Source: Bacillota bacterium (GTDB taxonomy: Bacteria > Bacillota_I > Bacilli_A > RF39 > UBA660). Taken from it: a stretch of DNA of 48,972 nt. How positions within the stretch are numbered: the first letter of the stretch is position 1; each line of letters starts with the position of its first letter. The position numbers were made by a program, and so were the translations under genes. Below are positions 1 to 7,845 of the stretch, piece after piece. The notes beneath the pieces were generated by a model. That model was not told the DNA's origin. It ran no database searches and saw only the letters and a program-made list of their open reading frames with translations. The DNA lies in contig SVAQ01000010.1 in assembly GCA_015059305.1 (NCBI GenBank), positions 1 through 48,972 on the forward strand, read 5' to 3'.

Positions 1-40
1 GATTACAAGTCAGTTGCGCTACCAATTACGCTATGTCGGC
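1..40 (-). tRNA. tRNA-Thr(UGU), partial
   Basis: The reverse strand reads as the 5' part of a tRNA: acceptor strand GCCGACA, a D-arm with AATTGGTAGCGC, and an anticodon loop CTTGTAA giving UGU (Thr). The 3' half lies beyond the left edge of the window. It follows tRNA-Val by 8 bases and is probably processed from the same transcript. Confidence 0.9.
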
Positions 41-48
41 TTAAAAAA

Positions 49-125
49 TGGTGGGCGATATAGGACTCGAACCTATGACCCCCTGCTTGTAAGGCAGGTG
101 CTCTAACCAACTGAGCTAATCGCCC
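49..125 (-). tRNA. tRNA-Val(UAC)
   Basis: This is a complete cloverleaf with encoded CCA. Acceptor strand GGGCGAT pairs with ATCGCCC, the anticodon loop is CTTACAA (anticodon UAC, valine), and the T-loop is GGTTCGAGTCC. The tRNA promoter lies at 178-206, so tRNA-Val is the first gene of a tRNA unit that continues into tRNA-Thr. Confidence 0.97.
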
Positions 126-177
126 ACATATCGTGGAATTTAAATAATACTTTTTTGTCTTTCTCAAGACAATTTAG

Positions 178-206
178 ATTATACTATATAAATTCCTTAA
201 GTGCAA
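178..206 (-). promoter_or_regulatory. Promoter of the tRNA-Val/tRNA-Thr unit
   Basis: On the minus strand there is a -35 TTGCAC (201-206), a 17-base spacer and a perfect -10 TATAAT (178-183). The start point would fall near 171, about 45 bases before mature tRNA-Val. The rest of the 126-287 gap is very A/T rich and I see nothing else convincing in it. Confidence 0.85.
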
Positions 207-287
207 CAAAAAAATTAATTTTTTTTGCGTTTTTATCTTTTTTACGATGCTAATATATTTATTGATAAGACAAATTTGCCAAATTGT

Positions 288-719
288 TTAGTAAATTAAG
301 CCTTCGGAAATTGCAAATGGTAAAAAATGATCTCTAATCGCTGAAGATATTTTATAATCACTATCGCCAACTTTATACCAATGATATTTTAATATTTCAA
401 AATCAGAAGATAAATAAACATCTATAGGTTTAGTACATATAAACATGGTCATCATAATATCCAATTCCGGATCTGATGATGCACACTCTTTAAAGCACAT
501 AACAGGTTTTAAATCTTCTTCTTTAACTTCAAAACCATTATGTATTTCTTCACGAACCTCTCGAATCGCTGCTTCTACCTCGGTTTCTCCTTTTTCAACT
601 CCGCCACCAATCAAAGTCCATAAATTATTTTTACTACTTCTAACGGATTGAACAATTAATAATTTGCCATCTTGAATAAAGGCAACTCCTACTACTTTCT
701 TTTCCACTTTTATGTTCAC
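288..719 (-). CDS. Nudix hydrolase
   Basis: A 143-residue single-domain Nudix protein. The Nudix box is visible at residues 39-59: G39, E45 after five residues, then R53-E54-V55 and E57-E58 after seven more, which form the Mg2+-binding loop. The glycine usually found just after EE is absent. The family hydrolyses nucleoside diphosphates linked to another group (oxidised nucleotides, dinucleotide polyphosphates, sugar nucleotides). The substrate cannot be told from this sequence. The start is uncertain: the longest frame begins with GTG at 719, but a -10 TATAAT at 728-733 would make that nearly leaderless. GTG at 707, preceded by AGGGTG, is a good alternative. It is transcribed divergently from the helicase at 824. 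Confidence 0.85.
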   Translation of the reverse strand: MNIKVEKKVVGVAFIQDGKLLIVQSVRSSKNNLWTLIGGGVEKGETEVEAAIREVREEIHNGFEVKEEDLKPVMCFKECASSDPELDIMMTMFICTKPIDVYLSSDFEILKYHWYKVGDSDYKISSAIRDHFLPFAISEGLIY

Positions 720-783
720 CCTAAATAATTATATCGTAATTAATTTAGAAAAGCATCTAACTATTCACTTACTTGACAAATCA

Positions 784-792
784 TGTTATACT
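784..792 (+). promoter_or_regulatory. Extended -10 promoter for the helicase
   Basis: TG-T-TATACT at 784-792 matches an extended -10. Transcription would begin near 799, giving a leader of about 25 bases with the A/G-rich SD AGAAAGAG (810-817) before ATG at 824. A TTGACA at 773-778 is too close to pair with this -10 at normal spacing. Confidence 0.5.
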
Positions 793-823
793 TTTTAAGT
801 ATGATATGTAGAAAGAGATACAT

Positions 824-2212
824 ATGCGCCTTTTAGATAAATACCAAACGAATGTCGTTAATAGTACAACTGATGAACTTGTTATTGCAGGTCCTGGAAG
901 TGGAAAAACAACCACAATTATAACAAAAGTTAACCGTTTAATAGAAAACATAAACCCCAAAGATATTTTACTTTTATCCTTTACTAATAAAAGCGTTGAA
1001 GATATAAAGCGACGACTTGATGCTGATATTACGGTGATGACCTTTCACAAACTTGCAATTGATATTTTAAAATATAACAATATTACTTATAAAATTTGCG
1101 AAAATAATCGCCTTGACTACATCATCGACGAATACTTTTTAACATTAAATATTAAAGATAAAAAGAAACTATGTAGATATTTAAATGTTATTAAGTTAAA
1201 TAAAACCAGTCAGGAATACCAATCAATAAAGAAATTAATTAAAACCTTTATTAACCTATTTAAAACTAATAATCATGATTTTAATAAATTGCATCAAATG
1301 TTAAAAAATCATAAAGATAAATTTTTAATAGAAATTATTTTTAATATTTTTCATAGATATGAAGAAGAAAAAAATAGTACATTAACTTTAGATTTTGATG
1401 ATTTAATTACAAAAGCCACTGATGTTTTAAAAACTCACTACAACTATCACCATTTTAAGTATATCATTGTTGATGAATTTCAAGATACCTCATTAATCCG
1501 TTTAAATCTTCTTAAAATTATATATGATAATTCTCATGCTACTATAACCGCTGTCGGAGATGACGCACAATCAATATTCCATTTTTCTGGATGTGATTTA
1601 AATATTTTTCTTAATTTTTCCAAATATTTTCCTAAGGCTAAAATTATCTTTTTAAAAAATACTTACCGTAACAGCCAAGAATTAATAGATATTTCTTCAA
1701 ATTTTATTAATAAAAATAAGTTACAAATTAAAAAGCAAATGCATAGTGATCTTTCTGTTAAAAATCCAATCGAAATAATTTATTATATTACTCCAATAAA
1801 AGCGTTTAAAAAATTATTAGATCATTTATTATTAGAGACTGATGAAATAATGATACTTAGTCGGAACAAAAACGATATTAAAGAATATATTGATAAAGAT
1901 TTTCAAATAAATGAAAGCACTCTTATTTATAAAAATCACCCTCTAAAGTATCTAACTATCCATAGCGCTAAAGGACTTGAAAGTAAATATGTTATTCTTT
2001 TAAATATGAGTAATAAAACATATGGTATGCCTAATAAACTTGAAAATCACCCAATATTAAACTATGCATCAAATGAAACTGATAATTATCCCTATGCGGA
2101 AGAAAGACGTGTTTTTTTCGTGGCAATTACTAGATGCAAAATTAAAACGTTTATTTTAGTTCCCAAAGCAACCCCCTCTGTTTTTATAAAAGAATTAAAA
2201 AAGCTATTATAA
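824..2212 (+). CDS. Compact UvrD/Rep-family SF1A helicase
   Basis: A 462-residue superfamily 1A DNA helicase, an ATP-driven 3'-5' translocase of the UvrD/PcrA/Rep type. Visible motifs in order: Q-motif YQ (7-8), Walker A GPGSGKT (23-29), a FTNKS stretch (motif Ia), Walker B DEFQD (217-221), GDDAQSIFHFSG (motif III), a TYRNS stretch (motif IV), HSAKGLE (motif V) and VAITRCK (motif VI). All ATPase motifs are present. The protein is well short of the roughly 650-750 residues usual for PcrA/UvrD, so the accessory 1B/2B insertions are probably reduced. ATG at 824 has an SD and an extended -10 upstream. It stands alone and converges on the ATP-grasp gene, whose stop codon overlaps its own. A repair or stalled-fork role is inferred from the family only. 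Confidence 0.9.
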   Translation: MRLLDKYQTNVVNSTTDELVIAGPGSGKTTTIITKVNRLIENINPKDILLLSFTNKSVEDIKRRLDADITVMTFHKLAIDILKYNNITYKICENNRLDYIIDEYFLTLNIKDKKKLCRYLNVIKLNKTSQEYQSIKKLIKTFINLFKTNNHDFNKLHQMLKNHKDKFLIEIIFNIFHRYEEEKNSTLTLDFDDLITKATDVLKTHYNYHHFKYIIVDEFQDTSLIRLNLLKIIYDNSHATITAVGDDAQSIFHFSGCDLNIFLNFSKYFPKAKIIFLKNTYRNSQELIDISSNFINKNKLQIKKQMHSDLSVKNPIEIIYYITPIKAFKKLLDHLLLETDEIMILSRNKNDIKEYIDKDFQINESTLIYKNHPLKYLTIHSAKGLESKYVILLNMSNKTYGMPNKLENHPILNYASNETDNYPYAEERRVFFVAITRCKIKTFILVPKATPSVFIKELKKLL

Positions 2213-3130
2213 ATCAAACATTTTCATAATAGCTTTCTTATAAATATTTTTTGTTATTTCATAACCATTTGGGTGTATTTCTCTAAAATGTTTTGTAGCT
2301 ACACCACAATTTATTTCTAAAACCAAAAATTCTCCTGTTTCAAGTTCAACAATATCAACACTTGCAAAGCAAACATCAATTGTATTTGCAACTCTTTTAG
2401 CTAGTTTAACCACTTTATCTTTAACACAAGAATCAATATCAGTAGTCATCGTAGCTCCTTTAGATAAATTAAATTGCCAATTATATTCATATTTTTCACC
2501 GCAATTTAAAACATAGTTAAGATCATCATTATCTATATAATCAAAAAAATGACTATTCATTTCACATAACAGTTCTTTTACCGTTTTTATGCCATCACCG
2601 ATAACAATTGGTTTAATTTTTTTAAATAATAGTTCAACTTCTTTATCTAACATAATTACACGGTATTCACTTTTAATATCATAATAAGGGCATAAACTTA
2701 AAGAATAATTATTAAGAAATAGTTCATCTAAAACATTCTTAACGCCTTCTTTAGTAGTTACATGATATACGCCTTTTCCTTGATGCCCATCATTTACCTT
2801 AATAACAATATTATTATCATGTTTTTCTAAATAATCATAGGCATATTCATATGTATTACAGCCCATTGCAAAATCACTTTCATTAGTTGGACTAAAGATA
2901 ATTTGATGTTCAGTCACAGGTATAGAAAAATGTTTTAGCATTTCATAAGTAGCATATTTATCATCAAAAATACTCCCCAAAGCATAACTATTTAAATCAA
3001 ATTTAGTCCCTAATAAGAACCTTTTTTGATTATCTTTTTCTAAGATAGTCATCCAGTCTTTGGAAGTAATTGTCATCTTAATATTAAGTTCATCGCATAT
3101 TTCTTTAACAATCATTTTAAAATCATTCAT
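2207..3130 (-). CDS. ATP-grasp ligase (cyanophycin-synthetase/GshAB-like fold)
   Basis: A 307-residue ATP-grasp protein. Landmarks in order: DDKYATYEML (start of the grasp domain), the ATP-lysine and glycine-rich segment KVNDGHQGKG, a GDGIKTVKELL segment typical of cyanophycin-synthetase and glutathione-synthetase-like enzymes, NLSKGATM, and the metal-ligand pair D-I-V-E followed by LEINCGV near the C-terminus. Such enzymes join a carboxylate to an amine or thiol using ATP. The acceptor here is unknown. It lacks the extra domains of cyanophycin synthetase or GshAB, so it is a stand-alone ligase. ATG at 3130 follows AAAGGAAT. Its stop overlaps that of the convergent helicase in the six bases TTATAA (2207-2212). 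Confidence 0.8.
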   Translation of the reverse strand: MNDFKMIVKEICDELNIKMTITSKDWMTILEKDNQKRFLLGTKFDLNSYALGSIFDDKYATYEMLKHFSIPVTEHQIIFSPTNESDFAMGCNTYEYAYDYLEKHDNNIVIKVNDGHQGKGVYHVTTKEGVKNVLDELFLNNYSLSLCPYYDIKSEYRVIMLDKEVELLFKKIKPIVIGDGIKTVKELLCEMNSHFFDYIDNDDLNYVLNCGEKYEYNWQFNLSKGATMTTDIDSCVKDKVVKLAKRVANTIDVCFASVDIVELETGEFLVLEINCGVATKHFREIHPNGYEITKNIYKKAIMKMFDL

Positions 3131-3148
3131 AACATCATTCCTTTGAGC

Positions 3149-3178
3149 AAAAAAGATTCCAGCAACTTGCTAGAACCT
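3149..3178 (-). terminator. Intrinsic terminator after the 3193-4782 gene
   Basis: On the minus strand AGGTTCTAGCAA pairs with TTGCTGGAATCT (two G-U pairs) and runs directly into six T. It separates the redox operon from the ATP-grasp gene. Confidence 0.85.
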
Positions 3179-3192
3179 TTAATATTTTATAA

Positions 3193-4782
3193 TTATTTTT
3201 CAATACTTGCAACTATATTAATATCAGCTTTTGAAAATGTTATCTGATATTTTTGACCACTTTTAATAAATGGCAAAAGATTTTTATTGACTTTAATTGA
3301 AGCTGAATAACAGTTATTCTCTGTATCAGTAAAATAATAATATGTATTACTATCAATAACCGCTGTTGAAATATCTTTGATTGTTATTTCCTTTTTTATT
3401 AAATTACTTGCATCATATTCAGTAGAAGACTCTCCTAAATATTTTTTAGCAGCTGCATCAATTCCTAAAGATGAATCATTAACAACTACTTTCTGATAAT
3501 CCTCAACATCTACAAACGCATACATTTTTACAAGTCCAGCATTATCTTTTAAACTCATTAAGTAAGTTGGTTTATTATTTAAATTAATTAAAAGAGGAAA
3601 ACTTGCAGTATACTTCTTTTCTTGAACTAGCCCTTCAGCTGAAGCCATAGCACTATATTCTTCAGCTCCAGGAGCGCTGTAATAATTAGTTTCCTTAGTT
3701 CTCATATTAACTAAAACAAACCCTAAATTTGATTCATCAGTAGATACAGAAGTAATTCCAGTATATAAATAGACATCATCATCCATTACTAAATAGTTAT
3801 AGCCATCGGTAGTATTTACAACATTCTTTTGGCCAAAAATTGAATTAAAGAACCCTTCTTTGTAATCTCCCCAATTATCTAGTTGTTCAATAATTAAATC
3901 TGCTGAATATACATGGTCAACCCAAGATGGAACATCTTTAACTGCATATTTTTGAGTTTTACCTGTTATAGCATTTAAAATAATAACTCCACTAATTTCT
4001 TTTTTTAAGCCAACTCCAGTATATTTAATTGTAGGAACTATCCAATATGGATTTCCTTCATTATCAATCTCAAAATTGGCATCATCAAAGATTATAGTAG
4101 GATATTTAATTCTTAAATAACGATTTAAGTTTTCAAAAAAATATGCACTTGGCATATATTTCATGCCTTTATCTAAAGTCACTAGATTAGCTAAGCCATC
4201 TACAGAATTAACTGTAATATAACCTTTAATACCCTCTTTACGATTAGCAAAATATTTAATAATATCAGCGTATTCAATTGGTGTTACGCGAATAATATTG
4301 TCATTATAATTAATTTGTGTATATAAATCACTTACATAGTATTGACTGACCCACTCTGTAGCTTGTCCCATTTTACGATCACCTAATTTTTCACTACTTT
4401 CCTTATCTAAAAGTGGAATTTTATTAAAATCTACAGACGCAACATCTTCAGTAAATTCGCCGGTTTCATTTACGATAATTCTATTTGCATACTTCGTTGC
4501 ATTAAAAATTGGCGAACAAATTATATTAATTATTAAAATTAAAACAGCACACCCAAATGCACATCCACCAATAATTGGTAACCATTTAAATTTACGAAAA
4601 CTAAATCTTTTAGCAAAATTTAGAGTATTAGTTATTGTAAATACTAAAATACATATAACTAACATTTCAAAAGTATAAGACCAAAAAACGGGACTAGTTA
4701 TATTAAGTGGTGGTAATATAAAATACCACGAAATAAACGCTATTAACAAACAAATTGAAATTTGTAAAATTCTTTTTTTCAT
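3193..4782 (-). CDS. Membrane protein with large extracytoplasmic domain, unknown function
   Basis: A 529-residue protein with three hydrophobic helices near the N-terminus (about residues 5-25, 35-55 and 68-90), then about 430 mostly polar residues with many Y/T/N/D, predicted to face outward. I do not recognise a catalytic motif. ATG at 4782 is chosen over the ORF start 19 codons upstream because AGAGGATTAG precedes it and it begins one base after the stop of the flavin reductase-rubredoxin gene. This indicates translational coupling. The second half repeatedly mixes short beta-like segments with turns and may contain PepSY-like or other adhesive modules, but I cannot show this. The terminator at 3149-3178 ends the unit. 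Confidence 0.7.
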   Translation of the reverse strand: MKKRILQISICLLIAFISWYFILPPLNITSPVFWSYTFEMLVICILVFTITNTLNFAKRFSFRKFKWLPIIGGCAFGCAVLILIINIICSPIFNATKYANRIIVNETGEFTEDVASVDFNKIPLLDKESSEKLGDRKMGQATEWVSQYYVSDLYTQINYNDNIIRVTPIEYADIIKYFANRKEGIKGYITVNSVDGLANLVTLDKGMKYMPSAYFFENLNRYLRIKYPTIIFDDANFEIDNEGNPYWIVPTIKYTGVGLKKEISGVIILNAITGKTQKYAVKDVPSWVDHVYSADLIIEQLDNWGDYKEGFFNSIFGQKNVVNTTDGYNYLVMDDDVYLYTGITSVSTDESNLGFVLVNMRTKETNYYSAPGAEEYSAMASAEGLVQEKKYTASFPLLINLNNKPTYLMSLKDNAGLVKMYAFVDVEDYQKVVVNDSSLGIDAAAKKYLGESSTEYDASNLIKKEITIKDISTAVIDSNTYYYFTDTENNCYSASIKVNKNLLPFIKSGQKYQITFSKADINIVASIEK

Positions 4783-4783
4783 T

Positions 4784-5386
4784 CTAATCCTCTTTCTTTT
4801 TAAATAATTCTCTTGGAGCACCACACATTGGACAAACAAAATCTACAGGAAGTTCCTCTTCATACACTACATAATTACAAACCGTGCATATCCATGCTGT
4901 TTTCCCCTTTTTTGTAACTACTTTCATCAACTCTTCTTTGTGCTCTTGATAATAATTATATGTCATTGGTACATCTTCATTAAATTTATCTGCCTCAATT
5001 AATTTACCTATAAATAGTGTATGAGTCTCATTATCTATTTCATCAATTTTTTCACAAATCATATACCCAATACTTTCAGAAGGAATATTAATTCCTTCAA
5101 TATTCATTATTCTACTATTAGCAAACTTATCATAATCACGCATCGATTTTGTTCCATAAACATTTATTAATTCTGGATTACTTTTCATACCTAACACTGA
5201 GATAGCAAACTTATTATTTTTCTTCATTAGTTCATTTGTATAATTTTTCTTCATAACTGCTACAGCAATAAGGGGATTTTCACCAGCGCTAACTTGACTT
5301 ACAGCATCTACAACACATCCGCCCCCATCCGTAGTTAATATATACATTCCTTGGGAAATTTTTCTAGTAATAGTTTTATTTTTCAT
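4784..5386 (-). CDS. Flavin reductase-rubredoxin fusion (Hrb-type)
   Basis: A 200-residue two-domain redox protein. Residues about 1-155 resemble the flavin reductase/FMN-binding split barrel (an ITRKISQGMYILTT start, then a SQVS and a KKNYTNELM segment). The C-terminus (from about 165) is a rubredoxin: CTVC, then CPMC followed by GAPRELF, giving the four cysteines that hold one iron. Such high-molecular-weight rubredoxins pass electrons from NAD(P)H-linked reductases to oxygen- or NO-reducing flavodiiron proteins in anaerobes. No flavodiiron gene is visible here. The ATG at 5386 is preferred to the one 13 codons earlier because GGAGG lies just upstream. It is coupled to the membrane protein that follows. 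Confidence 0.87.
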   Translation of the reverse strand: MKNKTITRKISQGMYILTTDGGGCVVDAVSQVSAGENPLIAVAVMKKNYTNELMKKNNKFAISVLGMKSNPELINVYGTKSMRDYDKFANSRIMNIEGINIPSESIGYMICEKIDEIDNETHTLFIGKLIEADKFNEDVPMTYNYYQEHKEELMKVVTKKGKTAWICTVCNYVVYEEELPVDFVCPMCGAPRELFKKKED

Positions 5387-5432
5387 TAATACCTCCATAT
5401 TCATTATATCAATAAATAAGCTCATATAACAT

Positions 5433-5459
5433 AAAAAAAGTAAATCTTTCGATCTACTT
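5433..5459 (-). terminator. Intrinsic terminator after the CPWC thioredoxin-like gene
   Basis: On the minus strand AAGTAGATC, loop GAAA, GATTTACTT (one G-U pair) runs straight into a T tract. The stem overlaps the last codons of the gene at 5454-6068. Confidence 0.9.
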
Positions 5460-6068
5460 ATTGCAATCAGTACATGTACTTAGTTTTTTAGCAACTTGCT
5501 CCATATAATCTGTTAATCTATGTTTTAAATCAGTAACCTCAACTTCATTCCAATAATCTGCTGGATCATCATAACCGTGAGTATCATAAGCAGTTTCTAA
5601 ATCATTACCTATTATTTTTCCATCAATATGAAATGATACATTAGGAACATAAATTCTTGCTTTTGCTTCTTCATCAAGTTGTAAATAATCTTCCAAAATA
5701 TTTACCATCTTTTGATATTCTGGTGTATTATCCTTTCGATCATTTAATATATTATAATAATAAATTTTTTCAACTCCTACTTCTTTTGCTACTTCATTTA
5801 AATATGTAACATAAGCTTTGCACCAAGGGCATTCAGGGAAACCTAAATAAACAACACCAGTTCCTTGTTCCATAATTTTAATAATTGCATCAGCATCGCG
5901 ATAAACAAAAACATTATCTTCTGTAATCCCGTATTCTTGAGCAAATTTTTGAGCATCTAACTTATCATCTAAATCACTATTAGCATTTTTATCTACTAGA
6001 TACCATATTAGTCCACCTGCTATTATCAATACTAAAACACTAACGATTATTCCTATTTTCTTTTTCAT
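5454..6068 (-). CDS. Membrane-anchored thioredoxin-fold protein (CPWC)
   Basis: A 204-residue protein with one N-terminal transmembrane anchor (residues about 5-25) and an outward thioredoxin-like domain. The sequence ECPWCKAY carries the CxxC redox site, preceded by the beta strand GVVYLGF, and YVPNVSFH supplies a cis-proline-like segment. It resembles bacteriocin-transport accessory or TlpA-like proteins and probably handles thiols or disulfides at the outer face of the membrane. The C-terminus ends with a second CxxC (CTDC), unusual for the fold. ATG at 6068 follows GGAGG. Promoter elements and a palindromic repeat lie upstream, and its own terminator follows, so it is monocistronic. Confidence 0.8.
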   Translation of the reverse strand: MKKKIGIIVSVLVLIIAGGLIWYLVDKNANSDLDDKLDAQKFAQEYGITEDNVFVYRDADAIIKIMEQGTGVVYLGFPECPWCKAYVTYLNEVAKEVGVEKIYYYNILNDRKDNTPEYQKMVNILEDYLQLDEEAKARIYVPNVSFHIDGKIIGNDLETAYDTHGYDDPADYWNEVEVTDLKHRLTDYMEQVAKKLSTCTDCNK

Positions 6069-6090
6069 AAACGCCTCCTACATGATTTAA

Positions 6091-6119
6091 AGTTTATCAT
6101 ATCATATATATTCTGTCTA
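6091..6119 (-). promoter_or_regulatory. Promoter of the CPWC thioredoxin-like gene
   Basis: On the minus strand TAGACA (-35, 6114-6119), a 17-base spacer and TAAACT (-10, 6091-6096). TATGAT at 6096-6101 is an alternative -10. The palindromic repeat at 6127-6159 sits just upstream. Confidence 0.6.
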
Positions 6120-6126
6120 TTTACCC

Positions 6127-6159
6127 TTAGTTGAATTAACTAAACTATTAGTTGAATTA
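6127..6159 (-). promoter_or_regulatory. Candidate operator: palindrome plus direct repeat
   Basis: The 12-mer TTAGTTGAATTA occurs twice, at 6127-6138 and 6148-6159. The starts are 21 bases apart, about two helical turns. The first copy is part of a palindrome TTAGTT-5-AACTAA (6127-6143). The group lies about 7 bases upstream of the -35 of the CPWC gene, a position typical of an activator or repressor site. The binding protein is unknown. Confidence 0.5.
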
Positions 6160-6173
6160 CAATTAATTTCAAT

Positions 6174-6196
6174 AAAAAAGACTTGATATTCAAGTC
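6174..6196 (-). terminator. Intrinsic terminator after the CSFC thioredoxin-like gene
   Basis: On the minus strand GACTTGA, loop ATA, TCAAGTC is followed by six T. The stem starts at the base after the stop codon of the 6197-6868 gene. Confidence 0.9.
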
Positions 6197-6868
6197 CTAT
6201 TCTTTATTCTTTTTATCTTTTGTAGAATTTTTTAGTTTATTTTCAATTGCATCTAATCTTCTATTCATTAGATTATCTTTATGTTGAACAAAAGCTAAAA
6301 TAACACATGTACTGATTGTCACAAAAACTAAATTCCAAATAATGACAGCTGTGCTAGATACGGAATTCCCTTCTGTTGTAGGCTTTTCCATCTCTTCAAA
6401 AACATCGTATCTTTCATCACTTTCATATAATTCCATTATTGCATCAATAATATCTTCGTTATATTGTGATGCATAACCAGGAAATACTTTATCTCCAATT
6501 ACAACATAAGGAACGCCTCCTGCAGGTTCATCTAAAAAATTTGATACTTTTTTTAATAAACTTGCATTACTAGAATCTTTCCAAGTTTCATAAGATACTA
6601 CTTTAAAATATTTACCATATTCTTCTGTAATACTATTAATATACTCTAAAAATGAGCGACAAAATGAACAGCCCTTACCTCTAAAAAGATAAATTACAGC
6701 TTGATTATCATTTTCCTTATAATTTGAAAACTCTGGTTCGATTCCTTCATCTTCTAAAGCTTCCAATAAATTCATTGATACATAATCATCTCCTGCTCCG
6801 ATAGCAAATGATTGAATTGGCATCAATAATAATCCTAGCAATAAGATTAATAAAATGTTCTTTTTCAT
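6197..6868 (-). CDS. Secreted, C-terminally anchored thioredoxin-fold protein (CSFC)
   Basis: A 223-residue protein with a Sec signal peptide (residues 1-22, ending QSFA-I). A thioredoxin-like domain follows with the redox site GCSFCRSF and a cis-proline loop GGVPYVV. A transmembrane helix lies near residues 172-192, with a short, lysine-rich cytoplasmic tail. The fold is therefore held on the outer face by a C-terminal anchor, the reverse of its neighbour at 5454. The likely role is thiol-disulfide exchange or disulfide formation on exported proteins, inferred from fold and location. ATG at 6868 follows AGGAGGAG. A TATAAT at 6887-6892 may be its -10, though no good -35 is seen. Confidence 0.8.
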   Translation of the reverse strand: MKKNILLILLLGLLLMPIQSFAIGAGDDYVSMNLLEALEDEGIEPEFSNYKENDNQAVIYLFRGKGCSFCRSFLEYINSITEEYGKYFKVVSYETWKDSSNASLLKKVSNFLDEPAGGVPYVVIGDKVFPGYASQYNEDIIDAIMELYESDERYDVFEEMEKPTTEGNSVSSTAVIIWNLVFVTISTCVILAFVQHKDNLMNRRLDAIENKLKNSTKDKKNKE

Positions 6869-6899
6869 ACTTCTCCTCCTACCTTTATTATATCATAAA

Positions 6900-6976
<77 letters not shown>

Positions 6977-6984
6977 ACATATAA

Positions 6985-6993
6985 ATTATAACA
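6985..6993 (-). promoter_or_regulatory. Extended -10 promoter of tRNA-Arg
   Basis: On the minus strand TGT-TATAAT forms an extended -10. Transcription would start at about 6978, practically at the mature 5' end (6976). No clear -35 is present at 17 bases. Confidence 0.6.
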
Positions 6994-7053
6994 TAATTAT
7001 CGCAATTAATTACATAAAATATCTTCTAAACTCACTATGCAAGGCGGTTCTAT

Positions 7054-7081
7054 TTGACTTCTAAAGAAAATATAGTATAAT
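7054..7081 (+). promoter_or_regulatory. rpsD promoter
   Basis: TTGACT (7054-7059), a 16-base spacer and TATAAT (7076-7081). Transcription would begin near 7088, giving a leader of about 150 bases before rpsD. Confidence 0.85.
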
Positions 7082-7087
7082 AATTAT

Positions 7088-7236
7088 GCAATTACATTTG
7101 GCAGTGTTATTAGAAACTATAAAGTGTTTGATTCAAAATAAAGTAGCTAACTGCCTTAGCGAAATTAATTCAAACTCCCTATAGTGATTTAATAACATTT
7201 ACTTTTGTTTGTAATATATAGAAAGGAGAATAGATT
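7088..7236 (+). promoter_or_regulatory. S4 (rpsD) autoregulatory leader with pseudoknot
   Basis: The leader folds by eye into nested helices: 7105-7112 with 7190-7197 (8 bp), 7116-7121 with 7180-7185 (6 bp) and 7126-7131 with 7170-7175 (6 bp). Inside is a hairpin GCTAA/TTAGC (7146-7150 with 7156-7160) whose loop CTGCC (7151-7155) is complementary to GGCAG at 7100-7104, forming a pseudoknot. Firmicutes rpsD mRNAs are known to carry an S4-binding leader that represses their own expression, and this architecture fits. The SD AAAGGAG sits downstream at about 7221-7227, outside the main helices. Confidence 0.8.
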
Positions 7237-7839
7237 ATGGCAAGATATACTGGTCCTGCATATAAGAAATCAAGAAGATATGGTTTCTCTACTCTTGAAA
7301 CTGGTAAAGAATTAGCTAAAAGACCTTATGCTCCAGGAGCTCATGGTAAAGATCGCAAAAGAAAATTAAGCGAATATGGCGTTCAATTACAAGAAAAACA
7401 AAAAGCAAGAGTTATGTATGGTTTAACTGAAAAACAATTCCACAAAGTATTTGAAAGAGCTTCTAAAATGAAAGGTATTGCCGGTGAAAATATGTTTATC
7501 TTACTTGAAAGTAGAGTTGATAACTTAGTTTACCGTATGGGAATGGCTAGAACAAGAAGAAGTGCTAGACAAATCGTTAACCATGGTCACATTTTAGTAA
7601 ATGGAATTAAAGTTAATATTCCTTCTTACACTTGTAAACCTGGTGATGTTATTTCAGTAAAAGAAAATAGTAAAAACCATCCAGCAATTATTGATGCACT
7701 TGAATTAAAACTTAATACACCTGCATACGTTGAATTTGATGCTAAGAAACTTGAAGGTAAATTCGTAAGAGTTCCTGATAGAAGTGAATTAAATCAAGAA
7801 ATCAACGAACAATTAATTGTTGAGTTCTATAACAGATAG
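7237..7839 (+). CDS. rpsD: 30S ribosomal protein S4
   Basis: A 200-residue S4, matching the usual bacterial length. It has the N-terminal ARYTGP start and KRKLSEYG segment, and the S4 RNA-binding domain ([20 protein letters not shown], then HGHILVNG). S4 nucleates assembly of the 30S body on the 5' domain of 16S rRNA, takes part in decoding fidelity and regulates its own mRNA. The N-terminal zinc-binding cysteines found in some S4 proteins are absent. ATG at 7237 follows AAAGGAG at good spacing. As is common in Firmicutes, it stands alone rather than in the alpha operon. It is regulated by the leader at 7088-7236 and ended by the shared terminator at 7846-7878. Confidence 0.98.
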   Translation: MARYTGPAYKKSRRYGFSTLETGKELAKRPYAPGAHGKDRKRKLSEYGVQLQEKQKARVMYGLTEKQFHKVFERASKMKGIAGENMFILLESRVDNLVYRMGMARTRRSARQIVNHGHILVNGIKVNIPSYTCKPGDVISVKENSKNHPAIIDALELKLNTPAYVEFDAKKLEGKFVRVPDRSELNQEINEQLIVEFYNR

Positions 7840-7845
7840 TAACAT

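Noticed and set aside
148..175. Terminator hairpin near the tRNA genes
   Set aside because: TTGTCTT/AAGACAA lies in the tRNA leader and lacks a proper T tract on the transcribed strand; probably a leader or processing hairpin.
2207..2212. TTATAA as a restriction or regulator site
   Set aside because: It is fully explained by two overlapping stop codons on opposite strands.
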